Shown here: one piece after another, positions 63,350-64,000 of the stretch
How positions within the stretch are numbered: position 1 is the stretch's first letter
Layout: each line of letters starts with the position of its first letter
Assembly: GCF_900095705.1 (NCBI RefSeq)
Contig: NZ_LT608327.1
Location: forward strand, 744,001-808,000
DNA length: 64,000 nt
Direction: 5' to 3'
Source: Fusobacterium massiliense
GTDB taxonomy: Bacteria > Fusobacteriota > Fusobacteriia > Fusobacteriales > Fusobacteriaceae
Notes under the pieces: model-generated
What the model was told of the DNA's origin: nothing
The model's input: only the letters and a program-made list of their open reading frames with translations
Databases searched by the model: none
Made by a program: the position numbers and the translations under genes

Positions 63350-64000
63350 TTTTTTCTTCCCTCTTTATATAGCTATTATTCTTATATATTTCTCTTAATT
63401 TGTAGTATTTTACCATTGTATATAGTGAACTCGTTATTGCTAAAATAAATCCCTCTAGTCCATCTAAAAATCCTAATCTTAAAATATACATTCTTAAAAA
63501 TTTATATATTGGACTAAAAACTATAGATAATATTCCAGCTCTTTTTTTCTTTTTATAGTATTCTATAGCTCCTAATGTTGTATACTTATTAAACTTCTCA
63601 AAATAATCTGCTAAATCTGAATAACTATGATGATAAATATACTCTTTTATCTTTCCAATTTCTTCTTTTGTAACAAATTCTTCATGTACATTGTTTTCAT
63701 TAAATCTTCCTGATGATTTTTTAAATAATCTTATCCTGTATGTATTACTCCAACCACCGTGTTTTATTTTTTTTGAAAAACACACAGACATAAAATTTAT
63801 TTTATACACAGAAAATTTAGTCTTATTTTCTTTTATATTTATTATTTCTTTAGCTAGTTCTTCAGAAATTTCTTCATCAGCATCTATATTTAACACCCAT
63901 TCAGAATTAGCTAAATCTATAGCTTTATTTCTTTGTGGACCATATCCAAGCCACTTTTGATACACAAAATTAGCCCCAAAAGATTTTGCTATATCTTCAG
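63339..64000 (-). CDS. GT2 LPS core glycosyltransferase (partial, N-terminus beyond window)
   Basis: The last about 220 residues of a family 2 glycosyltransferase similar to WaaE/KdtX, which adds a beta-glucose or related sugar to core heptose. The visible part has LGYGPQRNKAIDLANSEWVLN, the metal/donor motif NIDADEEI, HGGWSNTYRIRLFKK and NENNVHEEF. It ends with a hydrophobic, basic C-terminal region. The reading frame continues without stop to base 64000, so the GTG at 63965 is not the start. First visible gene of the LPS-core operon in this window. Confidence 0.9.
   Translation of the reverse strand, partial: EDIAKSFGANFVYQKWLGYGPQRNKAIDLANSEWVLNIDADEEISEELAKEIINIKENKTKFSVYKINFMSVCFSKKIKHGGWSNTYRIRLFKKSSGRFNENNVHEEFVTKEEIGKIKEYIYHHSYSDLADYFEKFNKYTTLGAIEYYKKKKRAGILSIVFSPIYKFLRMYILRLGFLDGLEGFILAITSSLYTMVKYYKLREIYKNNSYIKREEKNGN

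Overview
The window is AT-rich chromosomal DNA, almost certainly from a Fusobacterium of the F. nucleatum / F. periodonticum group. The evidence is a complete lysine-fermentation (3-keto-5-aminohexanoate) operon, Gram-negative envelope genes (an lptB-linked LPS-transport gene, GT9 heptosyltransferase-like genes, a Pal/OmpA lipoprotein), an RNase PH-RdgB fusion and very A/T-biased codon use. Species is not determined here.

Layout. 1-8321 (minus): kal-kce-kdd-kamA-kamB-kamC-kamD-kamE, preceded by a strong promoter and a lysine (L-box) riboswitch at about 8340-8602. 8680-9330: a possible 48-aa ORF, a dispersed palindrome, a terminator and tRNA-Leu(CAA). 9441-16625 (minus): a DMT transporter, an outer-membrane protein, a GT4/polysaccharide-deacetylase fusion, a radical SAM protein, a HAD phosphatase and a methyltransferase. 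16845-28136 (minus): the tightly packed run mutS - giant LptA/LptC-like protein - lptB - alaS - ruvX - secD - secF. 28741-32520 (plus): plsY, dnaN, a cysteine-desulfidase-like gene and two small unknown genes. 32854-42087: L,D-transpeptidase, Pal, aminotransferase, glpP, rph-rdgB, a small exported protein, dus (minus) and a split transketolase.

42389-46504 is the accessory part. It holds orphan exported, membrane and lipoprotein genes, broken pieces that include a filamentous-haemagglutinin/CdiA-like remnant, and a complete ISL3-family insertion sequence with an 8-bp target duplication. From 46714 the minus strand resumes: two small genes; a glycerol-3-phosphate dehydrogenase-like three-gene operon behind a terminator-attenuator that is a candidate target for the GlpP antiterminator encoded at 36106; galU; metG; an acyltransferase; ybaB; sppA; and an LPS-core operon (GT2, GT9, GT9, kinase, GT9) that runs directly into recA-recX-tsaD.

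The most unusual signal is a family of about 75-bp imperfect palindromes. Seventeen copies are recognised, nearly all between genes and often next to a conserved 40-bp AT-rich flank. Copies carry paired, compensating changes in their stems, and two copies have the palindrome flipped relative to the flank. A second, larger inverted-repeat element occurs at 28421 with a decayed copy near 14868. The lysine riboswitch ahead of a degradation operon, with four alternating complementary heptamers, is the second strong point of interest.
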